Source: Candidatus Gemmiger stercoripullorum
GTDB lineage: Bacteria > Bacillota > Clostridia > Oscillospirales > Ruminococcaceae
Assembly: GCA_019119365.1 (NCBI GenBank)
Contig: DWXD01000039.1
Coordinates: forward strand, 1-50,105
Length of the DNA stretch: 50,105 bases
Direction: 5' to 3'
Shown: positions 17,048 through 25,008 of the stretch, piece by piece
Layout: each line of letters opens with the position of its first letter
Numbering within the stretch: position 1 is the first letter of the stretch
Translations under genes and position numbers: made by a program
The notes under the pieces: generated by a model
Told to the model about the DNA's origin: nothing
Seen by the model: only the letters and a program-made list of their open reading frames with translations
Databases searched by the model: none

Positions 17048-18018
17048 TGCCCGGCCGTGTGCGCCTGGCCGTGTGCGACCTTGCGCCCGACTGGGACCCG
17101 CGCGACAACTATCTGACCCGGGCGCTGCGCAGCGGCGGCTGGGAGCTTACATTCTGCCAAAGCCCGGCCGAGGAGCCGGACTTTGTTTTGTGCGGCACGT
17201 TCGGGCATGCGGCGCTGGAGTATCCCTGCTGCCGCATCCAGTATTCGGGCGAGGACAGCTGGCCGGACCTCAATTTGTACGACTACGCCATCGGCTTCCC
17301 GCTGCTCGACTATGACGGGCGCTACCTGCGCCTGCCGCTGTACGCGATGCGCGACACCTGGGCCCCGGCGCTGCAAAAGCACAAAACCCCGCCCGCGGAT
17401 GTGTTCGCGCGCGCGGGGTTCTGCGCGGCCGTGGTCAGCAACGATTATTCCGCCGCGCGCAACGCCGTGATGGACGAGCTGTTCGCCCGCGGGCTGTTGC
17501 AGAGCGGGGGAGGGTTCCGCAACAACACCGGCGGCCCGGTGGCGGACAAGCAGGCGTTCCAGCGCGGGTTCCGCTTTGCGCTGGCCATCGAGAACAGCGC
17601 CGACCCCGGCTATTGTACCGAGAAGATCGTGGACGCCTGGGCGGCCGGGGCCGTGCCGGTTTACGGCGGCGACCCGCTTGTAAAGCAGGAGTTCAACCCC
17701 GCTGCCTTTGTCTGCGCCGACGATTATGAAAGCCCGGCCGCTTTGGCCGACGCCCTTGTGGAACTGTCCAAAGACAGGGACGCTTTTTGTGCCATGTGCG
17801 CGGCGCCGGTCCTGCTGCCGGACAGCCGCGCGGCCGCCTATACGACCGATGCGGCGGCGCGGGATTTCCTGGGCGGCATTGTGGCGCGCGGGCCGCACCT
17901 GCGCCGCAACCGCAGCTGCTGGGGCAGCATCTATGAAAACGACCTCAAATACTACCACACCCTGGCCCAAAACGCCGCCCGCCCCAAACCGCTGTGGCGG
18001 AAAATTTTGAAGATTTAG
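17047..18018 (+). CDS. GT10 (fucosyltransferase-like) glycosyltransferase
   Basis: A 323-residue cytoplasmic protein without a signal peptide. The GT10 signature occupies residues 177-208: FALAIENS, then YCTEKIVDAWAAGAVPVYGG, which matches the nucleotide-sugar binding region of alpha-1,3/4-fucosyltransferases. It would transfer fucose or a related sugar from a GDP donor onto a surface glycan. There is no neighbouring polysaccharide cluster. It shares one base with the NUDIX gene stop and is read from the same promoter. The family assignment is good; acceptor and linkage are unknown. Confidence 0.85.
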   Translation: MPGRVRLAVCDLAPDWDPRDNYLTRALRSGGWELTFCQSPAEEPDFVLCGTFGHAALEYPCCRIQYSGEDSWPDLNLYDYAIGFPLLDYDGRYLRLPLYAMRDTWAPALQKHKTPPADVFARAGFCAAVVSNDYSAARNAVMDELFARGLLQSGGGFRNNTGGPVADKQAFQRGFRFALAIENSADPGYCTEKIVDAWAAGAVPVYGGDPLVKQEFNPAAFVCADDYESPAALADALVELSKDRDAFCAMCAAPVLLPDSRAAAYTTDAAARDFLGGIVARGPHLRRNRSCWGSIYENDLKYYHTLAQNAARPKPLWRKILKI

Positions 18019-18230
18019 AGTTGAGAGTGCAGAGTTAAGAGTTTAGATTTGGTGGACCCGCGGCTGTTGCCGCGGGAAAAAACAGAGTCCGCGGCAGTTT
18101 CGATAGGGAGGCCCGCGAACAGACCTTCCCTCACTTTTTTTGCGCCGCCTGCGGCGACGCTCCACCACATCTGAACTCTAAACTCTTAACTCTGAACTCT
18201 CAAAATCTCAACTCTCAACTCTCAAAGCAC
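18016..18230. repeat. Facing pair of heptanucleotide composite elements
   Basis: Two copies of the composite element face each other. The left copy (18016-18076) has AGAGTTN units, then GGTGGACC and a CCGCGGC-TGTT-GCCGCGG palindrome. The right copy (about 18142-18227) has a GCCGCCTGCGGCG palindrome, then TCCACCACATCT and AACTCTN units ending 25 bp before the trmO start. The 65 bp between them hold nothing recognisable. Confidence 0.8.
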
Positions 18231-18252
18231 TTCCGCCCGAAAGGAGGCCCCC

Positions 18253-18960
18253 ATGCCCGAAGCGGCCTATACCCTGACCCCGATCGCGCATATTCGCAGC
18301 GAATTTAGGGAAAAATTCGGTATCCCGCGGCAGAGCGGGCTGGTGGATGCGCTGCGCGCGCAGGTCGTGTTCACGCCGCCGTTCCGCAACGCCGACGCGC
18401 TGCGCGGGCTGGAGGATTACAGCCACCTGTGGCTGATCTGGCAGTTTTCGCAGGTCGTCGCAGCCGGGGCCGACGGCGCGAACTGGTCGCCGACCGTGCG
18501 GCCGCCCCGCCTGGGCGGCAATGTGCGCATGGGGGTGTTCGCCACGCGCAGCCCGTACCGGCCCAACGCGCTGGGGCTTTCCTGCGTGCGGCTGGTGGGC
18601 GTGCAGCCGGACGGCCCCGAAGGCCCGGTGCTGACCGTCGCCGGGGCCGACCTGCTGGATGGCACGCCGATCTACGATATCAAGCCCTACCTGCCCGGCG
18701 TGGACGCCCACCCCGAAGCCGCCGCCGGGTTTGCCGGGCCCGCGGCCGCCCACGCGCTGACCGTGCGCGACCCCGGCGGCTGCCTGGCCGCCCTGCCGCC
18801 GCGCCAGCGCGCCGCGCTGGAAGGCGTGCTGCAAAACGACCCGCGCCCCGGCTACCAGCGCGACCCCGCGCGCGTCTACGGCCTCGCCTTTGCCGGTTAC
18901 ACCGTGCGCTTCACCGTCGATAACGACGTGCTGACCGTCCTGGAGCTGAAAGCGGAATAA
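18253..18960 (+). CDS. trmO: tRNA (t6A37) N6-methyltransferase TrmO
   Basis: A 235-residue TrmO/TsaA (YaeB) family protein, which uses SAM to methylate N6-threonylcarbamoyladenosine at position 37 of certain tRNAs. It opens with TPIAHIRSEFREKFGIPRQSGL, has LEDYSHLWLIWQF, and contains the SAM-binding segment FATRSPYRPNALGLSCVRLV; IYDIKPYLPGVD follows. All are conserved in the family. AAAGGAGG 8 nt upstream supports the ATG. A heptanucleotide array fills the region just upstream, and no standard promoter is evident. Confidence 0.93.
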   Translation: MPEAAYTLTPIAHIRSEFREKFGIPRQSGLVDALRAQVVFTPPFRNADALRGLEDYSHLWLIWQFSQVVAAGADGANWSPTVRPPRLGGNVRMGVFATRSPYRPNALGLSCVRLVGVQPDGPEGPVLTVAGADLLDGTPIYDIKPYLPGVDAHPEAAAGFAGPAAAHALTVRDPGGCLAALPPRQRAALEGVLQNDPRPGYQRDPARVYGLAFAGYTVRFTVDNDVLTVLELKAE

Positions 18961-18964
18961 CCCC

Positions 18965-19177
18965 ACCTTTCCGCCGCCGCCTCATTCCTGATTTTCCTCC
19001 GCGCCTCCGCCGCGGAGACCACCACATCTAAACTCTGAACTCTTAACTCTGAACGCTGGAAAACGGAATGCTCCCCAACTTTCCGCCGCCATAATTCCTC
19101 ATTCCTGATTTTTCCCCGCGGCGGAGCCGCGGGGTCCACCACATCTAAACTCTAAACTCTTAACTCTGAACTCTAAA
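18965..19177 (+). repeat. Two tandem heptanucleotide composite elements
   Basis: Two composite elements in the same orientation. The first has a CTCATTCCTGATTTT stretch, a CTCCGCG..CGCGGAG palindrome, CCACCACATCT and AACTCTN units up to 19055. The second repeats the order from about 19088: ATTCCTCATTCCTGATTTT, CCCCGCGGC..GCCGCGGGG, TCCACCACATCT and AACTCTN units to 19177. The second array ends directly at the cysK ribosome binding site. Confidence 0.85.
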
Positions 19178-19195
19178 AAAAGGAAGGTGCGCCCC

Positions 19196-20134
19196 ATGTC
19201 CAAGATCTATACCTCGGCCGACCAGCTCATCGGCCATACGCCGCTGCTGGAGCTCTGCCGGTTGGAGCAGTCGCTGGACCTGCGCGCGCGGCTGCTGGTC
19301 AAGCTCGAATCCTTCAACCCCGCCGGTTCGGTCAAGGACCGCGTCGCCAAAGCCATGCTGGACGAAGCCGAGGCCGCGGGCAAGCTGGGCCCCGGCGCGG
19401 TCATCATCGAACCGACGTCCGGCAACACCGGCATCGGCCTGGCCAGCGTGGCGGCCGCGCGCGGCTACCGCGTCATCATCGTCATGCCGGACACAATGAG
19501 CGCCGAGCGCCGCGCCCTGATGAAAGCCTACGGCGCCGAACTGGTGCTCACGCCCGGCGCGGGCGGTATGGCCGCGGCCATCGCCAAAGCGGACGAGCTC
19601 GCCGCCGGCATCCCCGGCGCGATGGTGGCCGGGCAGTTCGTCAACCCCGCCAACCCCGCCGCGCACGAAGCCACGACCGGCCCCGAGCTCTGGCAGGACA
19701 CCGACGGCCAGCTCGACGTCTTTGTCGCCGGGGTGGGCACCGGCGGCACCATCACCGGCGTGGGGCGTTACCTCAAGCGGCAGAACCCCGCCGTGCGCAT
19801 CGTGGCCGTGGAACCGGCGCGCAGCGCCGTGCTTTCGGGCAGCCCGGCCGGGGCGCACGGGCTGCAGGGCATCGGCGCGGGCTTTGTGCCCGAAGTGCTT
19901 GACACCGGCGTCTACGACGAAGTGCTGACCGCCACCGAGCAGGACGCCTATGCGGCCGCGCGCCTGCTGGGCCGCCGCGAGGGCGTGCTGGCGGGCATCT
20001 CGTCCGGCGCGGCGCTGTGGGCGGCCATCGAGGTCTGCCGTCGCGCGGACAGCGCTGGGAAGACCGTCGTCGCCCTGCTGCCGGACACCGGCGACCGTTA
20101 CCTCTCCACCGATCTGTTCGCGGAAGACGCGTAA
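19196..20134 (+). CDS. cysK: Cysteine synthase A (O-acetylserine sulfhydrylase)
   Basis: A 312-residue PLP enzyme making cysteine from O-acetylserine and sulfide. The PLP lysine is K47 in NPAGSVKDR. The substrate loop TSGNTGIGLA and the phosphate-binding GTGGTITG are both present. Length and motifs fit CysK. The ATG at 19196 follows AGGAAGG at good spacing; GTG at 19187 lies within that site and is unlikely. It is followed by a strong tRNA promoter. The leader consists largely of a heptanucleotide array, so its regulation is unclear. Confidence 0.95.
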   Translation: MSKIYTSADQLIGHTPLLELCRLEQSLDLRARLLVKLESFNPAGSVKDRVAKAMLDEAEAAGKLGPGAVIIEPTSGNTGIGLASVAAARGYRVIIVMPDTMSAERRALMKAYGAELVLTPGAGGMAAAIAKADELAAGIPGAMVAGQFVNPANPAAHEATTGPELWQDTDGQLDVFVAGVGTGGTITGVGRYLKRQNPAVRIVAVEPARSAVLSGSPAGAHGLQGIGAGFVPEVLDTGVYDEVLTATEQDAYAAARLLGRREGVLAGISSGAALWAAIEVCRRADSAGKTVVALLPDTGDRYLSTDLFAEDA

Positions 20135-20176
20135 AGCGGCGGAAAAATTTTCCTGCAAAAAAGCGCGGCGCAGGGC

Positions 20177-20205
20177 TTGACAACCGCAGACATTTTTCGT
20201 ATAAT
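20177..20205 (+). promoter_or_regulatory. Consensus promoter of the tRNA-Met/Glu genes
   Basis: TTGACA (20177-20182), exactly 17 bp, TATAAT (20200-20205): a perfect sigma-A promoter 31 bp before tRNA-Met. Confidence 0.92.
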
Positions 20206-20236
20206 GTTCTAGCACCCTAAATTCAGGGGAGATTGT

Positions 20237-20313
20237 GGCGGTATAGCTCAGTTGGCTAGAGCATTCGGTTCATACCCGAAGTGTCACCGGTTCAAATCCA
20301 GTTACCGCTACCA
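20237..20313 (+). tRNA. tRNA-Met (CAT, elongator)
   Basis: A 77-nt cloverleaf with encoded CCA and CAT at 20271-20273. The acceptor is GGCGGTA/TACCGCT with the G1-U72 wobble seen in Firmicute elongator tRNA-Met. The loop TTCATAC and stem CGG..CCG match elongator rather than initiator or Ile2. Confidence 0.92.
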
Positions 20314-20316
20314 TTG

Positions 20317-20402
20317 ATGCAGGGTTTCGCCAAAATACTTGGGGGCCGGCCGCAATAGTGGCTGGTAAGTTGCTTGCTGTTTTAGCGAAGTCCTGCATTT
20401 TT
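20317..20402 (+). terminator. Long-loop hairpin between tRNA-Met and tRNA-Glu
   Basis: ATGCAGG-GT-TTCGC (20317-20330) can pair with GCGAA-GT-CCTGCAT (20385-20398), followed by a T run that reaches to 3 bp before tRNA-Glu. The 54-nt loop includes a GGCCGGCC palindrome. It may be a terminator or processing structure. tRNA-Glu has no clear promoter of its own, so read-through seems required. Confidence 0.5.
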
Positions 20403-20404
20403 CC

Positions 20405-20479
20405 GGCCCGTTGGTCAAGCGGTTAAGACACGGCCCTTTCACGGCTGTAACATGGGTTCGATTCCCGTACGGGTCACCA
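20405..20479 (+). tRNA. tRNA-Glu (TTC)
   Basis: A 75-nt cloverleaf with encoded CCA. Acceptor GGCCCGT/ACGGGTC, anticodon loop CTTTCAC with TTC at 20438-20440, T arm GGGTTCGATTCCC. Confidence 0.95.
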
Positions 20480-20690
20480 AACAAAACGCCTGCCTTTGTA
20501 AAAAGGCAGGCGCTTTTTCTTGTGTCGCGCGCTGTTTGGGTAGAAAGTACGGGAATCGAACAGCTCGTGCCGGCCGTCCTGCGTCCCGGCCGGCAAAAAC
20601 GCCCCTGCGGGGCGTTTTTAGAGCGCGGGAAATTTCCCGTACGGGTCACCAAACAAAACGCCTGCCTTTGTAAAAAGGCAGGCGTTTTTC
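20456..20690 (+). repeat. Duplicated tRNA-Glu 3' end and terminator
   Basis: The 51 bp at 20462-20512 (tRNA tail from TTCCCGTACGGG through CACCA and the terminator stem) recur identically at 20634-20684. Between them lie an inverted copy of the T-arm segment (GTACGGGAATCGAAC at 20547-20561), a GCCGGCC palindrome, and a hairpin ACGCCCC-TGC-GGGGCGT flanked by A and T runs (20595-20619) followed by TTTTTAGAGCGCGGG. The order of parts is the same as downstream of tRNA-Ile2. Confidence 0.9.
20487..20519 (+). terminator. tRNA-Glu terminator
   Basis: CGCCTGCC/GGCAGGCG stem with a TTTGTAAAAA loop, followed by CTTTTTCTT. An identical stem recurs at 20659-20684. Confidence 0.9.
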
Positions 20691-20753
20691 TTGTATCACG
20701 CGCTCTGCAAATTCAAAAAGCAAAAAACCTTTTCTTTGCAAAATTGGCGGTGC

Positions 20754-20773
20754 GGCGGGCGTGAACGCCCGCC
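20754..20773 (-). repeat. Isolated GGCGGGCGT palindrome
   Basis: A single GGCGGGCGT/ACGCCCGCC unit ending in CCCTAC, between the tRNA-Glu array and the restriction-modification gene. The rest of 20690-20872 is non-coding, with an AGCCGG..CCGGCT hairpin near 20832-20855 that may end transcription of the minus-strand gene. Confidence 0.75.
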
Positions 20774-20872
20774 CTACAATGCAAGGCAAATGCTCTGCAA
20801 GCGATGGAGAAACATCTTTTTCGACAGTTTAAGCCGGAGGCGCAAGCCCCCGGCTGTTTTGATGTGGACTTT

Positions 20873-23668
20873 TCAATTTTTCTGTTTGGCGTCCAGTTCG
20901 GCGACCTTTTGCTGGTAGAGCTTCATCAGTTCAGCCACGCAGGAACTCTCGGTGGTGGTCTTCACGTCAAAGCCGTAAGCCTGCATGACGGCGCGGTCGT
21001 TGTTCTGGTGGGCTTTGCGCAGTTCGGGCGGCATGGTCAGGTCGTCGTACAGGTCGGCCAGGCTGCTGTCCGGGTAGAGGGCGCGGGCGTCGAGAATCGC
21101 CTGGGCGGTTTGCTCGATCTTGGCCTTTTGCGCGTCGGTGGGGGTGGGCCAAACAAAGTTATTATAGACGATATTTATGGAATAGCTGTAATCACTTTTT
21201 AGGCGGCCTGTGACAACGCGCATCCAGGCCATGTGCACATTTGATGTCAATATGCCAAAATGGTACAACGTTGCATTTGGCATTAATCGCAGTTTATTGC
21301 TGCAAAGAATATCAGGTTGCATAAAGCCCATTGGTACATAGCGGCGTCTTTCAGAGGATACCTCAGGGATGACGATATAGGTGCTACTGGGCATATTCTC
21401 GGTCTGGAAGTGTGTGGGTTGGTCTGCCAATTTCACTGTCGATGCCCGTGAACTGGCAGAGCGGTACGCTTTGACAGCTTCCACACGTTTCAGACAGTGG
21501 GGCATCTTTCTTAATTGCGAAGGTGAACATTCGCCCAGCCAAAGACAGTAGCGAGGTGTTCGGTTGATAAACTCTCGTGAACCATACCACAAATGAAAAT
21601 AGGGCTTTGCAGAAGGCTCTTCTTTCAGAAACGTCTTCATTTCGTCCTTTTCAAACAGATATTGTCCATCGTCAATTGGCTGGTTGCCCATTCCAATTTC
21701 CGGCACATCACAAATTGGTTTGTTCCGGCTTTCCACAAAAATGTTTTCGCCGTCCAACAGATACCCGTTGATATTCTTGACTTCCTGGTAACGGTCGCCG
21801 TCAAACAGCTTTTTGGGGGCCGGGTTGGCTGCTACACTAAACCCAATAATGACACAATGAACATGTGCTTTGCTTTTGGCTTCGCTGTCCCAGCGGAAAG
21901 TGCGGTAGGCAAAATCAATATGCACACCCTCCGCAAACAGGGGCTTCCACAAATTTGCAACGCTCTCACCTTGCGATACGGAGTTTGTGGAGACCAGAGC
22001 CGTGCGGATAGCGGCGCCTTGCATCAGATCGGACGCTTTCTTGTACCAGCAGCACACATAGTCCAGATTGCCTGCGTTTTTCCATCCGGGGAAGATGCTG
22101 TTCACATCCTCCTTCTGCGCTTTGCCCATCAGCCGCGCCCCCACAAACGGCGGGTTCCCCATAATATAATTCAGCTTTGCCTTGGGCACCACGGTCTCCC
22201 AATCCATCTGCAGGGCGTTGCCTTCCACAATATAGGCGTTGGTTTTCAGCGGCAGGAACGGAAGCGGTACCAGCAGGATCTTTTCCGTTTCCTTCATCAT
22301 CTGGCTTTCGGCAATCCACAGCGCTGTCTTGGCGACCGTCACCGCAAAGTCGTTGATTTCGATGCCGTAAAACTGGCTGATGGAAATTTGGATAGGGCTT
22401 TCACTGGGGGAGTACATCGCCACCTGCCCGTGGGCCAATTCCAACAGCACGCGGTTTTCCAGCCGCCGCAAGCTCAAATAGGTCTCGGTCAAAAAGTTGC
22501 CGGAGCCGCACGCCGGGTCCAGGAACGTCAGCGACGCCAGCTTGCGCTGGTAAGTGCGCAGCTTGACGGCTTTGGTGCGCTCGACTGTGATGGCGCAAAT
22601 CTCGTCCAGTTCTTTCTTCAGATCATCCAGAAACAGCGGGTCGATGACTTTATGAATATTCTCGATGCTGGTATAGTGCATCCCGCCGTGGCGGCGGGTC
22701 TCCGGGTTCAGCGTGCTCTCAAACACCGCGCCGAAAATCGTCGGGCTGATTTCCGACCAGTTGAAGTCCTCGCTGGCCTTTGTCAAAATCAAATCCCGTA
22801 TTTCGTCGGTGAAAGGCGGTATCTCGATGTCCTCATCGGCAAACAGGCCGCCGTTGACATAGGGGAAAGCGGCCAAATCCGGGTTGTCGTCCTTCAGGTA
22901 CGGGTCGCGGTTCTGCGGCTCGGTATCCAATATTTTGAACAGTTCCACCAGCGCCCGGCGCATCCCGCGCGTGTCAAAAGCGGCCAGATAGTCATGGAAC
23001 ATCCCCTTGCGGCCAAAGATACCGGCATCCTCGGCGTAAAAGCAGAAAACCAGCCGAACGCACAGCTTGTTCAGGCTTTTCAGGGCGTGTTCGCTTTCCG
23101 GGTCGGCATACTGCTTGGCAAACGCATCATACAAAAGGCCGACGATTTCACCGGCCGCAATGGAAACCTGCATCTCCCGCTGGATGTGGTCGTTGCCGGT
23201 ATCCACAAGGAATTGCAGGCGGTAGTATTCTTTTTCCAGGTCGGCCAGCTCGATGACCTCCGGCTCGCCCTGGGGCCGCTCCATGTCATAGACAAAGAAG
23301 GTGCTGAAATTGCAGGTGATGACCCAGCGCGGGTGTTTGGACAGGGGCAGCTCGGTGATATAGCGTTTGGCTTGCTGGAACGGCGACAGAAGCGAGCCAT
23401 CCGATTGACGGATGCCCTTTTTCATATCTTTGCCCAGCGCCTTCTGCTCAATCAGCACACGGGTGGCGGGAATGTAACCGTCGATAAAACTGGCGTGGTC
23501 CAGGTGGACCTGGTCCTCAAATTCAATGAATTGTTCGGGATGCTCCACGCCGTACACATCCCGCAGCAGCGACAGCCAGAAGGGTTGACTCTCGCCTTTC
23601 TCATAGCCTTTGCCCTGCCAGTAGGCGGCAAACTCTTTGGCGGCTTTTTGCTGTTGTGCAGCGGTCAT
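20873..23668 (-). CDS. MmeI-like fused restriction-modification enzyme
   Basis: A 931-residue protein of the MmeI/type IIL group (or a class IIG relative), which joins a nuclease, an adenine methyltransferase and target recognition in one chain. The N-terminus has a PD-(D/E)xK-like pattern (D63 then EQK at 74-76). Motif I is LDPACGSGNF near 383-392, and the adenine-type motif IV GNPPF is at 504-508. The C-terminal third is a plausible recognition region. The start is the ATG at 23668, preceded by GAGGTG at good spacing; an in-frame upstream start lacks this. Base composition is clearly lower in GC than the neighbours, and it lies next to tRNA-Glu, both signs of acquisition. No separate specificity subunit is present. 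Confidence 0.88.
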   Translation of the reverse strand: MTAAQQQKAAKEFAAYWQGKGYEKGESQPFWLSLLRDVYGVEHPEQFIEFEDQVHLDHASFIDGYIPATRVLIEQKALGKDMKKGIRQSDGSLLSPFQQAKRYITELPLSKHPRWVITCNFSTFFVYDMERPQGEPEVIELADLEKEYYRLQFLVDTGNDHIQREMQVSIAAGEIVGLLYDAFAKQYADPESEHALKSLNKLCVRLVFCFYAEDAGIFGRKGMFHDYLAAFDTRGMRRALVELFKILDTEPQNRDPYLKDDNPDLAAFPYVNGGLFADEDIEIPPFTDEIRDLILTKASEDFNWSEISPTIFGAVFESTLNPETRRHGGMHYTSIENIHKVIDPLFLDDLKKELDEICAITVERTKAVKLRTYQRKLASLTFLDPACGSGNFLTETYLSLRRLENRVLLELAHGQVAMYSPSESPIQISISQFYGIEINDFAVTVAKTALWIAESQMMKETEKILLVPLPFLPLKTNAYIVEGNALQMDWETVVPKAKLNYIMGNPPFVGARLMGKAQKEDVNSIFPGWKNAGNLDYVCCWYKKASDLMQGAAIRTALVSTNSVSQGESVANLWKPLFAEGVHIDFAYRTFRWDSEAKSKAHVHCVIIGFSVAANPAPKKLFDGDRYQEVKNINGYLLDGENIFVESRNKPICDVPEIGMGNQPIDDGQYLFEKDEMKTFLKEEPSAKPYFHLWYGSREFINRTPRYCLWLGECSPSQLRKMPHCLKRVEAVKAYRSASSRASTVKLADQPTHFQTENMPSSTYIVIPEVSSERRRYVPMGFMQPDILCSNKLRLMPNATLYHFGILTSNVHMAWMRVVTGRLKSDYSYSINIVYNNFVWPTPTDAQKAKIEQTAQAILDARALYPDSSLADLYDDLTMPPELRKAHQNNDRAVMQAYGFDVKTTTESSCVAELMKLYQQKVAELDAKQKN

Positions 23669-23778
23669 CGCGGTCACCTCGTTGTGTGGGTTTGTTGGTC
23701 TTATCATACCATAAAGTAGGGTCACAGTAAACCAACAGACAAAAAAGCAGGCGCAGCAGCGCCTGCCTCAGCTTGTAG

Positions 23779-23816
23779 AAAAACCTGCTCCGGCAATCAA
23801 GCCAGAGCAGGTTTTT
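23779..23816. terminator. Bidirectional terminator
   Basis: AAAAACCTGCTC..GAGCAGGTTTTT stem with a 14-nt loop. It is positioned to end the minus-strand HAD gene and symmetric enough to work both ways. Confidence 0.85.
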
Positions 23817-23880
23817 CTATGTTTCGTCGATTCGTCGATGCGGCGGCCGGTCAATGCGTGGTAAGCCGCCGCATCCGTGC

Positions 23881-24720
23881 TTATTCCCCCAGGTTGGCGA
23901 GGAATTTTTCTGCGAGGGCTTCGCCGTAGGGGGCGTAGGCGCCGGAGGTCAGGCGGGCGAGGGCGGTGGAGACCAGCTCCGCCCAGCTTTCGGCTTCGTG
24001 CCGGACCAGGATGGGGTAGAACCAGACGCCGTTTTTCTCGGCCGCGGCTTTGTCGCCGGGGGCGTCGCCGACCATCAGGATGTGGTCGGGCGAGTAGCCC
24101 TTGGCCTTGAGCTGCGCGATGCAGGCGGCCTTGCTGCCTGCGTCCTGGCAGCAGAGCACATCGACCGAGCCCAGCAGGCCGCAGCGCGCCCACTCTTCCT
24201 CGACCGCTTCGCGGTTGGCGCTGGACACGACCGCCACATCGGCGGCGGCATGCGCGGCGGCCAGGCCCGCGGCGGCGCCGTCAAACGGCTTTTTCTCGCT
24301 TTCGGGCAGCGCGTTGATGGCGGCGTTGACCTTTTTGGACCAGGACAGCGCTTTGGCCAGGCAGGGGCCCTGGGCCGCGGGCAGCGCCTTTTCCAGCGCG
24401 CCGTTGGACAGTTCCGGCGCGCTGGCCGCCCAGGCTTTGAGCTCGTCAAGGCCCTCGATCGCCGTGTACTGGGCGTTGATCTCATCCAGCGCCATCGCCA
24501 GGCCCTTGAAGCGGTTGACGCCGCGGGTCATGGTGTAGAGGTTGATCTCGTTCCAGCGGGCGAGGATCGGCTGCGCCCATTCTTCCAGGCCCCACTCCTC
24601 GACCATGCAGGGGCCGAAGCAGCGGAAATGCTTGATGTCCATTGTGTCCATCGCGCAGCCGTCTGAATCGACGCAGACGAGATACTCGCGGTTTTTGACA
24701 AAATGCTGCAGGTCGGTCAT
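23881..24720 (-). CDS. HAD superfamily hydrolase
   Basis: A 279-residue cytosolic phosphatase-like protein. Motif I is VDSDG (D18 nucleophile, D20), motif II VVSSAN near residue 160, and motif IV is MVGDAPGDKAAA. A large helical cap lies between motifs I and II (about 25-150). The substrate is unknown; phosphoglycolate-like or sugar phosphates are common in the superfamily. AAAGGAGGA upstream fixes the start. It is transcribed divergently from the nitroreductase gene. Confidence 0.85.
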   Translation of the reverse strand: MTDLQHFVKNREYLVCVDSDGCAMDTMDIKHFRCFGPCMVEEWGLEEWAQPILARWNEINLYTMTRGVNRFKGLAMALDEINAQYTAIEGLDELKAWAASAPELSNGALEKALPAAQGPCLAKALSWSKKVNAAINALPESEKKPFDGAAAGLAAAHAAADVAVVSSANREAVEEEWARCGLLGSVDVLCCQDAGSKAACIAQLKAKGYSPDHILMVGDAPGDKAAAEKNGVWFYPILVRHEAESWAELVSTALARLTSGAYAPYGEALAEKFLANLGE

Positions 24721-24779
24721 GGTGTTTCCTCCTTTGGTGGGCCGGGCCGCGCCCGGCGGAACGGTACTTTTATTTGTTC

Positions 24780-24788
24780 ATTATATCA
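24780..24788 (-). promoter_or_regulatory. Extended -10 promoter of the HAD gene
   Basis: On the minus strand TGATATAAT forms an extended -10 element about 60 nt before the ATG. No good -35 is visible, as expected for this type. Confidence 0.55.
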
Positions 24789-24874
24789 TAGAATTTTGCC
24801 TTTGTGGGGGCGCGGCCAAACTTTTTTTGCCGCGGCGGGGCGCTTTCCCTTTTTGCTTTGCGCCTTTACACGCC

Positions 24875-24903
24875 TTTACGCCGCCGCCAAATTGCAGTAC
24901 AAT
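24875..24903 (+). promoter_or_regulatory. Promoter of the nitroreductase gene
   Basis: TTTACG (24875-24880), 17 bp, TACAAT (24898-24903). Confidence 0.6.
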
Positions 24904-25008
24904 AAAACCAGTCTTTCCGGCAGGATCATTTTTCCCGCGGCTGTGCCGCGGGAAAGGCGACCCGCCCCCAAACAATGGACTCTGTATGCTGAAAAGGGAG
25001 GTTTCCCC

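Noticed and set aside
20308-20652. Minus-strand frame over tRNA-Glu
   Set aside because: It is translation of the tRNA complement and its duplicated tail, a common artefact.
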